Shown: piece after piece, positions 15,771 through 24,131 of the stretch
Layout of the letters: the number at the start of each line of letters is the position of its first letter
Numbering within the stretch: the stretch's first letter is position 1
NCBI GenBank assembly: GCA_963772225.1
Contig: CAVYWD010000004.1
Span: 434,001-498,000, forward strand
Length of the DNA stretch: 64,000 nt
Source: CAVYWD01 sp963772225
GTDB lineage: Bacteria > Myxococcota > Myxococcia > Myxococcales > UBA5297
Direction of reading: 5' to 3'
The notes under the pieces: generated by a model
The model's database searches: none
Told to the model about the DNA's origin: nothing
Seen by the model: only the letters and a program-made list of their open reading frames with translations
Position numbers and translations under genes: made by a program

Positions 15771-16585
15771 GGGCTCACGAGGTGCGGCCCGCCCTGGTCG
15801 CCGGGGCCGTCAGGGGCCGCCTGGAGGCGGGTCGCGTCCGGCGCCTTCAGGCCCAGGGCCAGCTCCCGCCGCACCACCTCGTAGACGCTGCGCTTGAGCA
15901 AAAAGTCCGAGTGCCCGACGTCGGGGACCTCCACGTTGAAGAGGTTGGGGAGGTTGCGCGTCTCGAGGATGGCGCAGGGGAAGGGGCTCGCCCGGTCGGC
16001 CTTGGAGTAGACAGACACGAGCCGCGTGGTGCGCGGGAACGTGCCGATCTTGAGGCTGCGGATGAACGGGCTCATGGGAGTCATCTGCCAGACCGAGCGC
16101 GCGACCAGGCCCAAGGTCATGACGCCCAGGTAAGCCGTGGGGGTGCCGTGATGCGGCGTCCCCAGCGTGATGAGCGTGCGCACCCGCTGGTGGCCGCCCA
16201 GGCGCTTGACGTAGTAGCGCCCGATGAGCCCGCCCTTGGAGTGCCCGATGATGGAGAGCGGGCCGAGCTGGTAGCGCGCGTAAAGGCGCTCGACCTTCTC
16301 GCGGACGAACTCGGCGCAGTCGTCGATGCTGCGGGTATTGAAGAGGTCGAAAAGGCCGCCCAGGTTGATGGACCAGACGCAGTACCCATCGCGCCGGAGC
16401 CGGCTCTCGAAGACGTTGAAGACCCGCCGGGTGCCCATGAAGCCATAGAGCAGGAGCACGGGCTGCCGGCAGTCGGTGAAGTCGCTGCGCCGCACCACCT
16501 GGTTGCTCGAACGCACGGTCTCCACGTAGCCCTTCATCAGGGCGAGCCGGCGCTGGACGTAGGCGGTGAAGACCAGGGGTCTCAT
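15767..16585 (-). CDS. Alpha/beta-hydrolase, triacylglycerol lipase/esterase type
   Basis: A 272-residue serine hydrolase of the lipase/PGAP1-like group. The oxyanion segment LLLYGFMGTRRVF, the nucleophile elbow GHSKGG (Ser116), ITLGTPHHGTP after the third helix, Asp197 in SKADRASP and His225 in VPDVGHSDFL complete the triad in the expected order. There is no signal peptide, and the N terminus is basic and amphipathic, so the protein is cytoplasmic or peripherally membrane-bound. It is the first gene of a two-gene operon (ATGA overlap). It is divergent from the ABC importer with 216 bases between. The natural ester substrate is not evident. Confidence 0.85.
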   Translation of the reverse strand: MRPLVFTAYVQRRLALMKGYVETVRSSNQVVRRSDFTDCRQPVLLLYGFMGTRRVFNVFESRLRRDGYCVWSINLGGLFDLFNTRSIDDCAEFVREKVERLYARYQLGPLSIIGHSKGGLIGRYYVKRLGGHQRVRTLITLGTPHHGTPTAYLGVMTLGLVARSVWQMTPMSPFIRSLKIGTFPRTTRLVSVYSKADRASPFPCAILETRNLPNLFNVEVPDVGHSDFLLKRSVYEVVRRELALGLKAPDATRLQAAPDGPGDQGGPHLVSP

Positions 16586-16801
16586 TGGCTCTTAATTAAG
16601 GCGGATCCTACGGGAGGCCGACGGCGAGCGCCAGGGCGGTGAGCGCTCGCCACCCCGGCATCGCCCACGCCGGCGTCGCCGCGGGCCCGAGCGCGGCTTG
16701 GGCTCGGCCAAGGTGCCCACTTCGAAATCGGGAGGCGGAAGACCTGGCTCTCCCGACTGCACTATGCTTGGGCGAGTCATTCCCCATCTCCGGAGTCCCC
16801 C

Positions 16802-17785
16802 ATGTCGTTGGCTCGAGCTCTGGCAGTGGCCGCGCTGCTCGTCTTCGCGGCCCAGGCGCGCGCGGACGAGACTGTGCGCTTGGGCAACCTCAAGTTCGCC
16901 CATTACGGCGCGGTCTCGTACATGAAGGAGCATTGCAAGAAGTTCGGCCTCGACGTGCGGGAGGTCGTCTTTCCGAAGGGCATCGACATCTTTCCCGCCA
17001 TCGTGAAGGGCGAGGTCGACGTGGCGGCCAGCGCCGCCGACGCGGCCATCGCCAACCGGGCGGGCGGCGGCCAGGTCTTCGTGGTGGCCGGCTTCGCCAA
17101 GGGCGGCGCGCGGCTCTTGGGGCGGTCCGACCTGGACCTCCGGTCGGTCGCCGACCTCAAAGGGAAGAAGGTGGGCGTGGCGCGCGGAGGCGCTCAGGAG
17201 CTTCTACTCCTCGCCGAGCTCTCGAAGGCGGGGCTCACCTGGTCGGACCGGCCCGGCAAGGACGTGCAGCTCGTGTATTTGCCGTTCGCCGACTTGAACC
17301 AGGCGCTAATGCAGAAGCAGGTGGACGCGATGTGCCAGTCGGAGCCGCAGTCCTCGCAGGCCATCCACAAGGGCTTCGGCAAGGAGATCCTCAAGCCCTA
17401 CGACACGCCCCTCGGCGAGCCGGTGCGCGTGCTGGTGATGACCGAGAAGCTCTACCGCGAGCGGCCGGCGGTGGCGGCGAAGGTCGTGGAGTGCTTCGTC
17501 GACGCCACCCGGACCTTCCTGGCCGACCCCGCGCTCGCCGAGAAGTACGTGCGCGAGCAGATGTTCAAGGGTCAGATCTCGAGCGAGGACTACCGCGACG
17601 CCCTGTCCAACTCGCCGTTCACCTACGACGTCACCGCCGAGCACATCCAGCTCACCACCGACCTCATGGCGAAGTACGGCGTGGGCAAGATGGCCGCGCC
17701 GCCCAAGGCCGCCGACTGGGTGAAGCTCGATCTCCTGCGAGCGGCGAAGGCCAAGCTGGGCGTTCAGGAAGGCAAGGCGCCGTGA
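16802..17785 (+). CDS. ABC transporter substrate-binding protein, NMT1/NrtA/SsuA family
   Basis: A 327-residue periplasmic binding protein. The signal peptide is MSLARALAVAALLVFAAQARA. The mature part has the family pattern VRLGNLKFAHYGAVSYMKEH, FPAIVKGEVDVAASAADAAI, and ADLKGKKVGVARGGAQELLL before the hinge. Family members bind nitrate, sulfonates, taurine, thiamine precursors or bicarbonate; nothing in this sequence fixes which. Its TGA overlaps the GTG of the permease gene, making it the first gene of a three-gene importer operon. Confidence 0.88.
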   Translation: MSLARALAVAALLVFAAQARADETVRLGNLKFAHYGAVSYMKEHCKKFGLDVREVVFPKGIDIFPAIVKGEVDVAASAADAAIANRAGGGQVFVVAGFAKGGARLLGRSDLDLRSVADLKGKKVGVARGGAQELLLLAELSKAGLTWSDRPGKDVQLVYLPFADLNQALMQKQVDAMCQSEPQSSQAIHKGFGKEILKPYDTPLGEPVRVLVMTEKLYRERPAVAAKVVECFVDATRTFLADPALAEKYVREQMFKGQISSEDYRDALSNSPFTYDVTAEHIQLTTDLMAKYGVGKMAAPPKAADWVKLDLLRAAKAKLGVQEGKAP

Positions 17786-18597
17786 AGCGGGCCTTGCGCC
17801 TAAGCCGCTCGCTCATCGTCCCGGCCGCCGTGTTGGCCGTCTGGGAGGGCCTCTGCCGCGCCGGCGCCGTCTCGCCGCTGGTGCTGCCGGCGCCGTCTCA
17901 GGTCCTGCTGCGTCTCATCGCCTACGCCAAGCCCGTGGACCCCTACGACCCGGCGCAGCAGAGCTACCTCGCCTGGGCGGTGTCGGGGGAGCTGCCGCAG
18001 GACGCCGTCTCCAGCTTGGCGAGGGTGCTGGGCGGCTTCGCGCTGGGGGCGGGTTTGGCGCTGCCGCTGGGGCTCCTGATGGGCGCGCGGCCGCTCGCCT
18101 ACGAGCTCTTCAACCCCATTTTGCAGATCCTGCGGCCCATCCCGCCCATCGCGTACATCCCGCTCGCGATCCTCTGGTTCGGGCTCGGCAATCCGCCGGC
18201 GCTGTTCCTCATCGCGCTCGGCGCCTTCTTCCCGGTGCTGATGAATACCATCGCGGGGGTGCGCAGCGTCGACGGCATCTACGTGCGCGCGGCGCGCAAC
18301 CTGGGCGCCTCGCAGTGGACGCTCTTTCGGCGCGTGATGGTGCCCGCGGCCATGCCGTACATCCTCACCGGGGTTCGCGTGGGCATCGGCGTGGCGTTCA
18401 TCGTGGTCATCGTCGCGGAGATGATCGCGGTGAGCTCCGGGCTCGGCTACCGCATCCTCGAAGCCCGCGAGTACTTCTGGTCGGACAAGATCATCGCGGG
18501 GATGATCAGCATCGGCCTGGCGGGGCTGGGCATCGACGTGGTGATGAACCGCCTCAACGCCTGGCTGCTCCGGTGGCATCGCGGGCTGGAGCCATGA
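17782..18597 (+). CDS. ABC transporter permease, SsuC/TauC/NrtB family
   Basis: A 271-residue inner-membrane permease starting at GTG 17782, inside the stop of the binding protein gene (GTGA). About six hydrophobic helices are present. The EAA-type cytoplasmic loop that contacts the ATPase is AARNLGASQWTLFRRVMVPAAMP, which matches the BPD_transp_1 consensus. The segment ILRPIPPIAYIPLAILWFG is strongly conserved in nitrate/sulfonate permeases. There is an insertion between TM1 and TM2 (about 45-70, YAKPVDPYDPAQQSYLAW) compared with short SsuC proteins. A homodimer with the neighbouring ATPase is expected. Confidence 0.9.
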   Translation: MKRALRLSRSLIVPAAVLAVWEGLCRAGAVSPLVLPAPSQVLLRLIAYAKPVDPYDPAQQSYLAWAVSGELPQDAVSSLARVLGGFALGAGLALPLGLLMGARPLAYELFNPILQILRPIPPIAYIPLAILWFGLGNPPALFLIALGAFFPVLMNTIAGVRSVDGIYVRAARNLGASQWTLFRRVMVPAAMPYILTGVRVGIGVAFIVVIVAEMIAVSSGLGYRILEAREYFWSDKIIAGMISIGLAGLGIDVVMNRLNAWLLRWHRGLEP

Positions 18598-18638
18598 GCG
18601 CGGGCGGCCGCGCCGAGGGCTTCCAAGGAGAAAGGACG

Positions 18639-19493
18639 ATGGAAAACGCCGCGCCCGGTCGCGCGAGCGGCTCGCCTTCGCCGGGCCTTGCGCCCGCGCA
18701 GATCGTCGCCCGCGACGTCCAGAAGGTCTTTCGGGCCGAAGGTCGCGAGCTCCAGGTCCTGAAGGACGTCTCGCTCAGCGTCGGCGCGGGGGAGTTCGTG
18801 TGCCTCCTCGGGCCGTCGGGTTGCGGCAAGTCCACGCTCCTCAACGCGGTGGCCGGCTTCTCTTTGCCGAGCGCGGGCGAGCTGACGGTGGCGGGCCGGG
18901 CGGTGACCGCGCCCGGGCCCGACCGCGGCATGGTGTTCCAGGAGTACGCCCTGTTCCCCTGGATGACGGTGCAGGCGAACGTGGCTTTCGGCCTGGAGAT
19001 CAAGCGGCTCCCGAGAAGGGAGATCGAGTCCCGCGTGGAGGCGCTCTTGCGCAAGCTCCACCTCTGGGACTTTCGCGCCCGCTTCCCCAAGGACCTCTCC
19101 GGCGGCATGCGCCAGCGCGTGGCCATCGCCCGGGTGCTGGCGCTCGACCCGCCCATTCTCCTGATGGACGAGCCCTTCGGCGCCCTCGACGCGCTCACGC
19201 GGCGAAGCCTCCAGGACGAGCTCTTGCGCATCTGGTCCGAGTCGAGGAAGACGGTGCTGTTCGTCACCCATAGCATCGAGGAGTCCATCTACCTCGCGGA
19301 CCGCATCGCCGTGATGACCTACCGGCCCGGTCGCATCAAGCGCGACGAGCGGATCGCGCTGCCGAGGCCGCGCAATCCGTCGTCGCCCGAATTCAACGAG
19401 CTCAAGCGCGAGCTGGGCCTGCTCGTCATGGAGGAGCAGCAGCGGCATCAGGCGGAGGAGCTGAACCTGCCTTCGGGGTCGACCGGGGACTAG
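18639..19493 (+). CDS. ABC transporter ATPase, SsuB/TauB/NrtD family
   Basis: A 284-residue ATPase. An ATG overlapping the permease stop (18594) has only a weak ribosome site. The in-frame ATG at 18639 has AAGGAG eight bases upstream and is preferred. Walker A GPSGCGKST, Q-loop MVFQEYALFPWM, signature LSGGMRQRVAIAR, Walker B ILLMDEPFGALD and switch His in VTHSIEE are all intact. It energises the importer made by the two preceding genes. The 3' end is followed by a hairpin at 19505-19525. Confidence 0.9.
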   Translation: MENAAPGRASGSPSPGLAPAQIVARDVQKVFRAEGRELQVLKDVSLSVGAGEFVCLLGPSGCGKSTLLNAVAGFSLPSAGELTVAGRAVTAPGPDRGMVFQEYALFPWMTVQANVAFGLEIKRLPRREIESRVEALLRKLHLWDFRARFPKDLSGGMRQRVAIARVLALDPPILLMDEPFGALDALTRRSLQDELLRIWSESRKTVLFVTHSIEESIYLADRIAVMTYRPGRIKRDERIALPRPRNPSSPEFNELKRELGLLVMEEQQRHQAEELNLPSGSTGD

Positions 19494-19504
19494 CATCCTG
19501 CGAG

Positions 19505-19525
19505 TTCCCCGGCTTCGCCGGGGAA
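19505..19525. terminator. Hairpin terminator candidate between convergent genes
   Basis: A perfect 9-bp stem, TTCCCCGGC / GCCGGGGAA, closed by TTC. It lies 12 bases after the ABC ATPase stop and on the far side of the convergent repeat-protein gene. Confidence 0.6.
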
Positions 19526-19630
19526 TACTTCGTCATCGCTCCGAAGACTCCTTGCCGCCTTCGCCCCACCCGCTGCGCGCGAGGCGCCTTGCGCGCGGCA
19601 AAGCGCACCCGAGCTCCTTGTCGGAGCCTT

Positions 19631-20491
19631 TCAGTGCGGCATGGCGCTCCTCACCGCATCGGCCACCTGCTCGCGAAGGACCTGTCCGACGTTCTCGCGG
19701 ATGGTCTCGCCGACGCGCTCGCGCACGGCATCCGCCAGGCGCTCGGAATCGACGGGGGGCTGCTGCGCCGCGGGCCCGGCGGCTCGGAGCGCCTCGCCGA
19801 CGCGCTGGCGCACCGCTTCGCCGATGCGGTCGCGCATCGACTCGCCCAGCTTCTCGCGGATGGATTCCGCCAGCCGCTCGCGAACGTGCCGCGCAATCCG
19901 GTCGACGTCGAGGCCCTGCGGCCCCGGCTGGGTCTGCCTCAGGGCGCTGCGCAGCGCCTCGCTCAGGCGCTCGCGGACGGCTTCCTGGGCGCGCTCGCGG
20001 ACCTTCTCCACCACGCGCTCGCGAAGGCCGTCGCGCAGCCGCTCTTCGAGGTGGGCGGCGAAGTGCTCGACTTCGGGACTGGCGAAGCCCGTCCCGGGTT
20101 GCGCCATGGGGCCCATCTGCGCCTCCGCGTAGGCGGCCTTCAGCGCCTCGGCGAGCCGCTCCCGGAGCACGTCGCCGAGCCGCTCCCGAACCGTCTCGGT
20201 GACGCGCTCGCGGATGGCCTCGTGCAGCCGGTCCCTGAGGTGCGCCGAGAGGCGCTCTGGGTCGATGCCGGCGAAGCCGATTTGCGTCCACTGCTGCGCG
20301 AGCGACGCGCGCAGCGCTTCGCCAAGGTGCTCACGGATCGCCTCCCCAACGCGCTCCCGAATCGCCTCCCCGATTCGCTCGCGGACGGCCTCTTCGACAC
20401 GGCCGCGGATGGACTCCGCGATCCGGTCCGTCACCGCTCCGCCGTAATACCCTGGCCCGCTCGTGTACTGCCACTGGGCGCTCGCTTCCAT
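19631..20491 (-). CDS. Amphipathic octad-repeat protein of unknown function
   Basis: A 286-residue protein with GGGAG six bases before its ATG. After a short N-terminal segment (QWQYTSGPGYYGG), nearly the whole chain consists of RERhxEAh-type octads (h = I, L, V; examples RERIGEAI, RERVGEAI, REHLGEAL). Five blocks of about five octads are separated by Gly/Pro/Gln-rich linkers (near QQWTQIGFAGID, QMGPMAQPGTG, TQPGPQGLD, GPAAQQPPVD). Hydrophobics recur every four residues rather than at 3-4 heptad spacing. The helices would therefore be strongly charged with a slowly rotating hydrophobic strip, unlike a standard coiled coil. Apolipoprotein-like, lipid- or granule-coating and LEA-like roles are possible. 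There is no signal or membrane segment. I cannot assign a family. Confidence 0.75.
   Translation of the reverse strand: MEASAQWQYTSGPGYYGGAVTDRIAESIRGRVEEAVRERIGEAIRERVGEAIREHLGEALRASLAQQWTQIGFAGIDPERLSAHLRDRLHEAIRERVTETVRERLGDVLRERLAEALKAAYAEAQMGPMAQPGTGFASPEVEHFAAHLEERLRDGLRERVVEKVRERAQEAVRERLSEALRSALRQTQPGPQGLDVDRIARHVRERLAESIREKLGESMRDRIGEAVRQRVGEALRAAGPAAQQPPVDSERLADAVRERVGETIRENVGQVLREQVADAVRSAMPH
19637..20431 (-). repeat. Tandem protein-coding repeat region (about 24-bp units in five blocks)
   Basis: DNA encoding the octads. Units such as CGCGAGCGG-rich 24-mers recur with variation in five blocks of about 125 bases, so the repeat is old enough to have diverged at nucleotide level while keeping the charge and hydrophobic pattern. 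Confidence 0.6.
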
Positions 20492-20682
20492 GCGTTCTCC
20501 CTTCTTGGCGCGAAGGTACCGCGCCGATCGACCCGTGGAGTCGGCCGCGGGATCGCGGCTTCCCCGAGGTGGCGCAGAACGTGCGGTGGGAGGTTCCGTC
20601 GGGCAAGGCGCCCCAATCAGAGGTGGGGCCCGAGGCCGGACTCATCCCGACGAGCTTCACTCCGCGTGGGACGGCTCGCTGC

Positions 20683-21160
20683 TCACCCCAGGGTCTCTCC
20701 GAGTCCCGAGAGGAGGAGGGCTCCCCGAAAGCGCGGGGCGTACCGCGCGCCGAGAATCGCGCCGTTGGAGAGGCCGACGAGACAGAGCTGTCCGCGGTCT
20801 GCGCGTGCCGGCTGCTGGGCGAGGGTGCGCTCGACGACCGAGCGCCCGCGCTCGCCGTCCCAGCCCGCAGCGGCGTCGAGCGCGGGAGCGACGATGATCA
20901 CGTCCGGGGAGGTGATCGCGCATCGCGAGAAGGTTCGCCGACGAGAGGCCTCCGAACCCGTGGAGGAAGACGACGCATGGGCGAAGATCGCTGCCGGGTG
21001 GCTCGACGACGATTCGGCGCAAGGTCCCTTCGGCGCTGAAGAGGAGCAGGGAAAGAGCGGCCGAGCGCGCTTTCCCAAGCTCGGCGCCGGAGCGCGCGCA
21101 CGCGCCGGCGAGCTTGCGGCGCTGCGGGTAGCGCGAGCGCGCTTCGAGCCTAGCTTTCAA
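20683..21160 (-). pseudogene. Alpha/beta-hydrolase with one frameshift
   Basis: Two frames together encode one hydrolase. The upstream frame has GTLRRIVVEPPGSDLRP, VVFLHGFGG (oxyanion strand) and LLAMRDHLP. The downstream frame continues DVIIVAPALDAAAGWDGERG and LCLVGLSNGAILGARYAP (nucleophile elbow GLSNGA), ending GLGETLG at 20683. Removing one base from the GGGG run at 20906-20909 (plus strand) joins them as ...MRDHLP-DVIIVAP.... The joined protein is short for the family, since no catalytic His segment is visible, so true decay is possible besides a read error. The genuine start is unclear; 21160 is only the outer limit and leaves five bases to the divergent acyl-CoA dehydrogenase gene. 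Confidence 0.55.
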
Positions 21161-21165
21161 GGGCG

Positions 21166-23184
21166 ATGTCGAGCGCCCGCGATCCCTTGCTTCAAGAATC
21201 CATGCAGGTGGCCGAGGCCTCGCGCGAGCGCGCTTGGACTTACGCGAGCTTCCTGCGCGAGCTGTTCTTAGGGCGGCTCCGACTGGATCTCGTCGACCCT
21301 TATCCGCGGCCCGCGCCGCCCAGGGACGAGTTCCAGCGCTTCTACCGGCGCCTCGAGCGCCTGCTGCGCGAGTTGGACCCCGCGGGCATCGACGAGAGCG
21401 GCGAATACCCCGAGCGCGCCCTTTCAGAGCTCAAGGACATGGGGGCGTTCGGCATGAAGATCCCGCCGGAATATGGCGGCCTGGGGCTCAGCCAGCGCGA
21501 ATACGGCCAGGTGATGCAGCTCTTGGGCAGCGTCGACGGAAACCTCACGGCGCTGCTCTCGGCGCACCAATCCATCGGGGTCCCGCGGCCGCTGGAGCTC
21601 TTCGGCACCGAGGCCCAGCGCCGCGAGTATCTACCCCGGTGCGCGCGCGGCGAGATCAGCGCCTTTGCTTTGACCGAGACCGAGGTGGGCAGTGACCCGG
21701 CAAGGCTCGCCACTACCGCCGAGCCCACGCCGGACGGGCGCTTCTTCGTTCTCAACGGCGCGAAGCTCTGGTGCACGAACGGCACTCTGGCCTCGCTGCT
21801 CGTGGTCATGGCCAGAAACCCTCGCACCGAGGCGATCAGCGCGTTCGTCGTCGAGACCGCGTGGCCGGGGGTCACGGTGGCGCACCGCTGTCGGTTCATG
21901 GGCCTGCGCGCTCTGGCCAACGGGGAGATCACCTTCCGCTCAGTGCGCGTGCCGCGCGAGAACCTCATCGGCGAGGAGGGCCGCGGCCTCAGAATCGCCC
22001 TGACCACGCTCAACACCGGCCGGCTCTCGCTGCCGGCCGCCAGCGTCGGCACCTCGAAGTTGTGCCTGGAGGTCTGCCGGAAGTGGTCGCAGGCGCGGGT
22101 GCAGTGGGGTGCGCCCATCGGCCACCACGAGGTCATCGCGCACAAGCTCACGGAGATGGCCGCGACCGTCTTCGCCATGGAGAGCGTCGCCGAGCTGGTG
22201 GCGGCCATGGCCGACCGCGGCGACCTCGACATTCGGCTCGAGGCCGCGGCGGCCAAGGAATGGAACACCACCCGCGGCTGGGAGATTTTGGACAACGCAA
22301 TGCAGATCCGCGGCGGCCGGGGCTTCGAGACCGAGCGCTCGCTCGCCGCCCGCGGGGAGCTGCCGGTGGGAATCGAGCGGGCGCTGCGCGACTCGCGCAT
22401 CAACCGCATCTTCGAGGGCTCGAGCGAGGTCATGCACCTGTTCATGGCCCGCGAGGCGGTGGACAAGCATCTCTCGGTCGCGGGGGCGCTCATCGATCCG
22501 CGATGCCGCTCGCGCGAGAAGGCCGCCGCCGTGCCGCGCGCCGCCGGCTTCTACGGGCGCTGGTACCCCGGGCTCTGGGCGGGCTGGGGCCGCTGGCCGC
22601 GCTTCCGGCGATTCGGCGCGCTCGCGGGCCACCTGCGCTTCGTGGAGCGAAAGAGCCGCAAGCTGGCGCGCGAGGTCTTCCACGCCATGGCGGTGTACCG
22701 GGGCGCGACCCAGCGCAAGCAGGCGTACCTGTTTCGCCTGGTGGACATCGCCGACGAGCTCTTCGCGATGGCCGCGTCGGTGAGCCGCGCGAGAATGCTC
22801 GCGCAGACGGGGGCCGCCGAGGCGAAAGAGGCGACCGCGCTCGCCGACACCTTCTGCCGCCAGCGGCGCCGAAGGGTACGCGAGCTCTTCCGCGCCCTTT
22901 GGCACAACGACGATCGCCCGATGTACCAGGTGGGCCGCGCGGTCTCCGAGGGGCGGTACGCCTGGCTCGAGAGAGGCATCCTCGGGCTCGGCGTGGAGGC
23001 AGACGCCCTGCGCCCGCCGAGCGTCGCCGAGGTCCTGGAGGGCGGGCCCGTGGCGGTCCCTGCCCAGGTCCCCGCGCGCGGCGGCGCATCCCCCGCGGTC
23101 GAGGTGAGCGCCGGGCGCGGCCTCGACGGGCCCCGGAGCGCCCGGGCGAGCCCGGCGGAGCCGCCGGGCCCGAGCGGCCACTGA
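21166..23184 (+). CDS. Long acyl-CoA dehydrogenase (VLCAD/ACAD9-like layout)
   Basis: A 672-residue flavoenzyme that would catalyse alpha,beta-dehydrogenation of acyl-CoA. The core occupies about residues 50-440: helical N domain (YGGLGLSQREYGQVMQLLG), FAD/substrate signature ALTETEVGSDPARL, beta domain FFVLNGAKLWCTNG, and C domain with QIRGGRGFETE and the catalytic-base region RINRIFEGSSEVM (Glu in FEG). Residues 440-600 are a second helical domain as in VLCAD/ACAD9-type enzymes, often membrane-associated. About 70 residues at the end are Pro/Ala/Gly-rich and look disordered. It stands alone, and no thiolase or hydratase genes are near. Confidence 0.9.
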   Translation: MSSARDPLLQESMQVAEASRERAWTYASFLRELFLGRLRLDLVDPYPRPAPPRDEFQRFYRRLERLLRELDPAGIDESGEYPERALSELKDMGAFGMKIPPEYGGLGLSQREYGQVMQLLGSVDGNLTALLSAHQSIGVPRPLELFGTEAQRREYLPRCARGEISAFALTETEVGSDPARLATTAEPTPDGRFFVLNGAKLWCTNGTLASLLVVMARNPRTEAISAFVVETAWPGVTVAHRCRFMGLRALANGEITFRSVRVPRENLIGEEGRGLRIALTTLNTGRLSLPAASVGTSKLCLEVCRKWSQARVQWGAPIGHHEVIAHKLTEMAATVFAMESVAELVAAMADRGDLDIRLEAAAAKEWNTTRGWEILDNAMQIRGGRGFETERSLAARGELPVGIERALRDSRINRIFEGSSEVMHLFMAREAVDKHLSVAGALIDPRCRSREKAAAVPRAAGFYGRWYPGLWAGWGRWPRFRRFGALAGHLRFVERKSRKLAREVFHAMAVYRGATQRKQAYLFRLVDIADELFAMAASVSRARMLAQTGAAEAKEATALADTFCRQRRRRVRELFRALWHNDDRPMYQVGRAVSEGRYAWLERGILGLGVEADALRPPSVAEVLEGGPVAVPAQVPARGGASPAVEVSAGRGLDGPRSARASPAEPPGPSGH

Positions 23185-23310
23185 AGCGAGGCGGTGGGCC
23201 GCGGTCGCCAATTCGGGCCTGGCCGTTCGAACCCTTTCATTCGAATTCGGCGCTTCGCGCGATAATCACGCCGGCCCCCTCGTCAAGCGGCGGCCGGATT
23301 CGCCGCGCGT

Positions 23311-23338
23311 TTGACAACACGCCTCCGTTTCTTACGTT
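23311..23338 (+). promoter_or_regulatory. Sigma-70-type promoter candidate for hsp20
   Basis: TTGACA at 23311-23316, 16-base spacer, TACGTT at 23333-23338, 71 bases before the Hsp20 start. The -35 is perfect and the -10 fair. No CIRCE element is seen. Confidence 0.45.
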
Positions 23339-23409
23339 GCTCTCGGTCAATGAATGAGGGACGCCGGAGCGGCGGCAAGAGCTCGAGGCGTCCAAAAGGA
23401 GAAAAGGTC

Positions 23410-23859
23410 ATGGCACTCGCTCGATGGGAACCCTTTCGCGAAATCTCCCGGATGCAGGACGAGGTGAATCGCTTCTTCGACGAGCGCGGCTGGAGGTTCC
23501 GGGACTCGAGCAATGAAGAGCTCGGCTCGGCGTTCATGCCGGCGGTGAACGTCTACGAGGACCCGGAGGGGCTGGAGCTGACCGCGGAGGTCCCCGGCCT
23601 GGAGCCCAAGGACGTGGACCTGCGCATCGAGAACGGCGTCATGACCCTGCGCGGCGAGCGGAAGCTGGAGCGCGAGGATCACAAAGAGAATTACCTGCGC
23701 GTCGAGCGCTCCTACGGCACCTTCATGCGCTCGTTCACGCTGCCGCCCACGGTCGACGGCGAGAAGGTGAAGGCGGAGTACAAGAACGGCGTCTTGCGCG
23801 TGCAGCTGCCCAAGCGCGAGGAGGCGAAGCCGCGGGCCATCAAGGTGAAGGTCGAATAA
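23410..23859 (+). CDS. Hsp20/alpha-crystallin small heat-shock protein
   Basis: A 149-residue cytoplasmic holdase. ATG at 23410 has AAGGAG eight bases upstream, and the N terminus is typical (MALARWEPFREISRMQDEVN). The alpha-crystallin domain spans about 45-135: PAVNVYEDPEGLELTAEVPG, then LEPKDVDLRIENGVMTLRGE. The conserved A-x-x-x-n-G-V-L motif appears as AEYKNGVLRVQLP, and the tail ends KPRAIKVKVE with the I-x-V assembly motif. It is a monocistronic gene flanked by its own promoter candidate and hairpin terminator, as expected for a stress gene. Confidence 0.95.
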   Translation: MALARWEPFREISRMQDEVNRFFDERGWRFRDSSNEELGSAFMPAVNVYEDPEGLELTAEVPGLEPKDVDLRIENGVMTLRGERKLEREDHKENYLRVERSYGTFMRSFTLPPTVDGEKVKAEYKNGVLRVQLPKREEAKPRAIKVKVE

Positions 23860-23888
23860 CAAATCATTCGGCCGGTCCATCCGCCGGC

Positions 23889-23917
23889 GGGGGATCGCCT
23901 CGAAAGGGCGGTCCCCC
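23889..23917 (+). terminator. Terminator hairpin after hsp20
   Basis: An 11-bp stem, GGGGGATCGCC / GGCGGTCCCCC, with one T-G pair and a 7-base loop, 30 bases after the hsp20 stop. Only a weak T-rich tail follows. Confidence 0.6.
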
Positions 23918-24131
23918 GTCGCCTCTTGTGCGGGCTTCGAAATGCAAATCGAGTTGGGGCTGGGGAGAAATTTAAGCGGCGCTCGCGACGCGATGTCCGC
24001 GTCCTCTGCGCGAAGGATGCCGGCATTTTCGCATGCGCGCCTCCTCGCGGGGCGCCGTGCGAGCAACGGGCCAAAGGAGAAATCACCGGTCTTCGCGGGC
24101 GCGCGCCCCGCCCACCGGCTATCGTTGGGCG

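Noticed and set aside
16747..16765. Sigma-54-like TGGC...TGCA sequence before the ABC importer
   Set aside because: GG to GC spacing is one base too long and the -24 side is poor.
23185..23409. CIRCE or sigma-32 element upstream of hsp20
   Set aside because: No TTAGCACTC-type inverted repeat and no CTTGAA/CCCCAT pair; a sigma-70-like promoter fits better.
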